This document shows positions 14,550 to 16,433 of a DNA stretch of 16,433 bases, piece by piece (within the stretch, counting starts at the first letter, position 1; each line of letters begins with the position of its first letter). The DNA lies in assembly GCA_023230175.1 (NCBI GenBank), contig JALNXV010000030.1, positions 1-16,433 on the forward strand, written 5' to 3'. Position numbers and translations under genes: made by a program. This stretch comes from Candidatus Cloacimonadota bacterium. Lineage in GTDB: Bacteria > Cloacimonadota > Cloacimonadia > Cloacimonadales > WRIO01. The notes under the pieces are model-generated. The model saw nothing but the letters and a program-made list of their open reading frames with translations. It was not told the DNA's origin and ran no database searches.

Positions 14550-15988
14550 TGGAACAACTAGATGAAAAAATAAGTGATGTTTTTGGCGAACTGTCCATTT
14601 ATAAATCGCCTACAATTAATACTATGTTTAGTAATAAAACTTTGCCATCCTTCATAAAAGATTGGTTAATAAAAAAGTACACCATGAGTAATAGGCAGAT
14701 AGATAAAGATGGTATGATTGATTTTATGAACAAACATCTTGTAGGTTCAATAAACAATGTTAAGCGAAAATTAACTGTTGATAACGAAACTGTGTCTTTA
14801 CTTTCAAGGTTCCGAATTGAAACAGATATAAAAAATAATGTCCTTCGTTTTGAAGTTCCTGATGTTGGAATTAAAATTTCCGACGGTGTTATCCCAAAAT
14901 ATGTGGCTGAAGAAAATCCTACTCTTAAAGATGGAGAGCATTGGGGTGTTATTAGTTTAATGTATGAACCTCCTGTTGGTAAAGCAAAAGGGGTAATAAA
15001 TTTATATAAGTTTAAGCCATTTCAACCTTACCTAGTAAGTTTGGAAATGTTTCGAGAATTTAGAAAACAGTTCTCAATAGATGAATGGATAAATATCCTT
15101 GTTAAAGCAATGGAATATAATCCCTATGAATGTGGAGAATATGGTTTTTCATCTGTAGATAAAAAGCTACTACTAATATCAAGACTTTTGGTGTTTGTTC
15201 AGCCAAATTTAAACCTTATAGAATTGGCACCAAAAGGTACAGGTAAATCATATGTATTCAGTAATTTATCAAAGTATGGCTGGATGTTCAGTGGTGGCAA
15301 AGTTACAAGAGCTAAACTTTTTTATGACATGGGCACCAAAGCTCCAGGCATTATAACTCAAAAGGATTATGTTGCTTTTGATGAGATTAGTACGATTAGT
15401 TTTTCAGACACATCAGAGATGTTAGGAGCGCTGAAAGGATACTTAGAAAGCGGTAAATTTACTTTATCTAATTTTGAGGGAACTTCCTCAGCCGGTATAA
15501 TATTATTAGGCAATATAGCAATAACCAAAGAAGGAAAACCTAAAAATGCTTGCTTTATGAAAGAGCTACCTCCAATGTTTCAAGAATCAGCACTATTAGA
15601 TAGATTCCATGGCTTCATAGAAGGATGGGATCTAATAAGAATTAATGAAGATATTTTGCTTGATGGAGTAACAATTAATGTAGAATATTTTTCAGAAATC
15701 TTACATCAACTAAGAGATGATGCTTCCTATAATATGGTAGTAAGTGATTTAATAGATGTTCCCGATGGTGCAGATACCCGTGATAAGAACGCAATATTTA
15801 GGATTGCTACTGGGTATTTGAAATTACTATTTCCTCATGTTCAGAATAAACATGATATTTCCTATGACGATTTTGAAAATTATTGTTTAATTCCGGCAAT
15901 AAAGAAACGAGCAATAATAAAAGAGCAAATCAGTATGTTAGATCCTGAATTTAAAAATTATGTTCCCGATTTTACGGTCAAAAGATAG
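14549..15988 (+). CDS. brxL: BrxL-type AAA+ ATPase, short form without Lon protease domain
   Basis: The 479-residue protein closes the operon. Residues 1-130 form the N-terminal BrxL domain (DVFGELSIYKSPTIN, then LPSFIKDWLIKKY). The AAA+ core has Walker A APKGTGKS at 227-234, Walker B YVAFDEI at 274-280, a sensor-1-like GNI at 321-323 and a likely arginine finger in LLDRFHGFIEGW (R352). The small helical lid follows, and the protein stops after FENYCLIPAIKKRAIIKEQ and a short tail. Longer BrxL proteins of type 1 systems continue into a Lon-like (S16) domain; this one does not, and the stop is followed at once by the operon terminator. The short form is therefore probably natural rather than truncated. 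BrxL is thought to be a DNA-binding motor. The ATG overlaps the pglZ stop by one base, with AAGAGGAG upstream. Confidence 0.9.
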   Translation: MEQLDEKISDVFGELSIYKSPTINTMFSNKTLPSFIKDWLIKKYTMSNRQIDKDGMIDFMNKHLVGSINNVKRKLTVDNETVSLLSRFRIETDIKNNVLRFEVPDVGIKISDGVIPKYVAEENPTLKDGEHWGVISLMYEPPVGKAKGVINLYKFKPFQPYLVSLEMFREFRKQFSIDEWINILVKAMEYNPYECGEYGFSSVDKKLLLISRLLVFVQPNLNLIELAPKGTGKSYVFSNLSKYGWMFSGGKVTRAKLFYDMGTKAPGIITQKDYVAFDEISTISFSDTSEMLGALKGYLESGKFTLSNFEGTSSAGIILLGNIAITKEGKPKNACFMKELPPMFQESALLDRFHGFIEGWDLIRINEDILLDGVTINVEYFSEILHQLRDDASYNMVVSDLIDVPDGADTRDKNAIFRIATGYLKLLFPHVQNKHDISYDDFENYCLIPAIKKRAIIKEQISMLDPEFKNYVPDFTVKR

Positions 15989-16003
15989 CAAAATAGTTGT
16001 AAT

Positions 16004-16028
16004 AACTCTACTTTAAAGTAGAGTTTTT
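16004..16028 (+). terminator. Rho-independent terminator of the BREX operon
   Basis: AACTCTACT pairs perfectly with AGTAGAGTT around a TTAA centre, followed by TTTT. It begins 16 bases after the brxL stop codon. Because the arms also have A residues on the left, weak activity on the other strand is possible, but the T-run favours the plus strand. Confidence 0.9.
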
Positions 16029-16084
16029 ACATCTTTTTATCTTTCTTAATCCGCTTTTAGCAAAAGTAGATACAAATCAATATT

Positions 16085-16188
16085 AACCTTACAGCTCGCA
16101 AGGTTGCACTCAGGGATACATCGTACGAAGCTTTTAGCGAAGTAGGATGAGTGCGCTCCCAGTAGAAGACGGTGAATATTGTTTCACC
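16085..16188. ncRNA. Possible structured RNA: three consecutive stems
   Basis: AACCTT (16085-16090) pairs with AAGGTT (16100-16105). Directly next to it GCACTCA (16106-16112) pairs with TGAGTGC (16148-16154). GGTGAA (16171-16176) pairs with TTCACC (16183-16188), followed by TTTTC. An outer GGATGA/TCATCC pair (16145-16150 and 16192-16197) could compete with stem two. All arms are exact, and two stems abut. I match this to no known RNA family. The stem-two arms are far apart (35-base loop), which weakens the case. Confidence 0.25.
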
Positions 16189-16209
16189 TTTTCATCCATC
16201 AGGCTAAAT

Positions 16210-16374
16210 TCAGTTTTTCCTCTTTATTGTCAGCACAGGTATCCACAATCCATAAATCAATCCTCTAAGAGATTCAATACGGGCGAGACGTCCGAAATCC
16301 GACAAACGAAAGACCTTTTTGCGAAGGAAATTAACAACTCTCCGTATTGTTGCTTCAGCAATAGGATAGGTGGT
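16210..16374 (-). pseudogene. Stop-interrupted reading frame, possible decayed gene fragment
   Basis: On the minus strand a frame entering from the right edge (RVFMCYKGIAPLEQRGQH) meets TAA at 16377-16375. It continues in the same frame for 54 codons without ATG (TTYPIAEATIRRVVNFL, RKKVFRLSDFGRLARIESL, and so on) to TGA at 16212. The Arg-rich, helix-like composition is more protein-like than chance, and it could be the end of a degenerate transposase or another host gene. No catalytic motif is visible, and the fragment is too short to assign. Confidence 0.25.
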
Positions 16375-16433
16375 TTAATGTTGTCCTCTTTGCTCCAGAG
16401 GAGCTATACCTTTGTAGCACATGAATACACGAT

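Larger units (their letters stand above)
4347..16028 (+). other. Type 4 BREX defence locus with an extra regulator-like gene
   Basis: Five plus-strand genes run without gaps: a regulator-like gene, brxP, brxC, pglZ and brxL. Junctions are a 22-bp overlap, a 1-base TAATG overlap, a 2-base gap and a 1-base TAATG overlap, then a perfect terminator. The core order brxP-brxC-pglZ-brxL is that of type 4 BREX as defined in the published BREX classification; type 1 would have brxA, brxB and pglX instead. No DNA methyltransferase, restriction nuclease or Dnd protein other than the DndC-like enzyme is encoded. By eye the operon is more AT-rich than the sequence on either side, which suggests acquisition as a unit. 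No integrase, tRNA or flanking direct repeat was found to show how it arrived. Confidence 0.85.
16029..16433. other. Non-coding tail with several inverted repeats; no intact gene
   Basis: This stretch is visibly richer in GC than the operon. It contains a near-repeat of GCTTTTAGC-A-AAAGTAGAT (16053-16071) and GCTTTTAGC-G-AAGTAGGAT (16130-16148), about 77 bases apart. Several short inverted repeats are described separately. No tRNA, rRNA or complete protein gene is visible. It could be the end of a mobile element, a decayed gene region or a structured RNA; the window ends before this can be decided. Confidence 0.5.

Noticed and set aside
1..16433. CRISPR array, tRNA or rRNA gene, integrase
   Set aside because: Tandem repeats present are too short and without spacers, and no cloverleaf, rRNA-like stretch or recombinase motif was seen on either strand.

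Overview
The window is about 16 kb of AT-rich bacterial DNA. Taxonomy is uncertain. Clear Shine-Dalgarno sites (AGAGGA, AGAGAGGA) and one E. coli-like sigma-70 promoter (TTGACA, 16 bp, TATACT at 2066-2039) argue against Bacteroidota. The short AATT-rich tandem repeats between genes and the gene content would suit an uncultured anaerobe such as a Cloacimonadota member; that placement is inference.

Region 1 (1-2300) has two overlapping minus-strand genes: a SagB-type nitroreductase/dehydrogenase, then a membrane-anchored HExxH metallopeptidase. They share one good promoter. Low-complexity repeats lie on both sides, including two related inverted copies of a TTTAATTG/TGCATGTTGAA element. Region 2 (2256-4440) has two minus-strand genes of unknown function, each followed by its own convincing rho-independent terminator, with two gene-poor stretches.

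Region 3 (about 4347-16028) is the centre of interest: a plus-strand operon of five large, tightly packed genes ending in a perfect terminator hairpin. The last four genes are recognised as BrxP (DndC-like PAPS-reductase/PP-loop enzyme with a two-cluster ferredoxin and a DUF4007-like tail), BrxC (large P-loop ATPase), PglZ (alkaline-phosphatase-fold) and BrxL (AAA+ ATPase, here without a Lon-type protease domain). This is the gene order of a type 4 BREX anti-phage system; there is no PglX methyltransferase, BrxA or BrxB. If BrxP chemistry follows DndC, the self-mark may be sulfur-based rather than methyl-based, with BrxC, PglZ and BrxL in sensing and exclusion; this is inference.

The fifth, first-in-operon gene (4503-6536) is not part of the four-gene type 4 definition. 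It appears to carry two RNA-polymerase alpha-CTD-like domains, a sigma-70 region-4-like helix-turn-helix and a C-terminal region of uncertain kind. Its stop overlaps the brxP start by 22 bp, so it is most likely a system-specific regulator or a further component. A 24-codon leader ORF with a better ribosome site overlaps its start codon. These two are the most novel features here.

Region 4 (16029-16433) is visibly richer in GC than the operon. It has no intact gene, but it has a run of inverted repeats that could form a structured RNA or belong to a mobile element, and a stop-interrupted minus-strand reading frame. The composition change on both sides of the operon suggests it was acquired horizontally.
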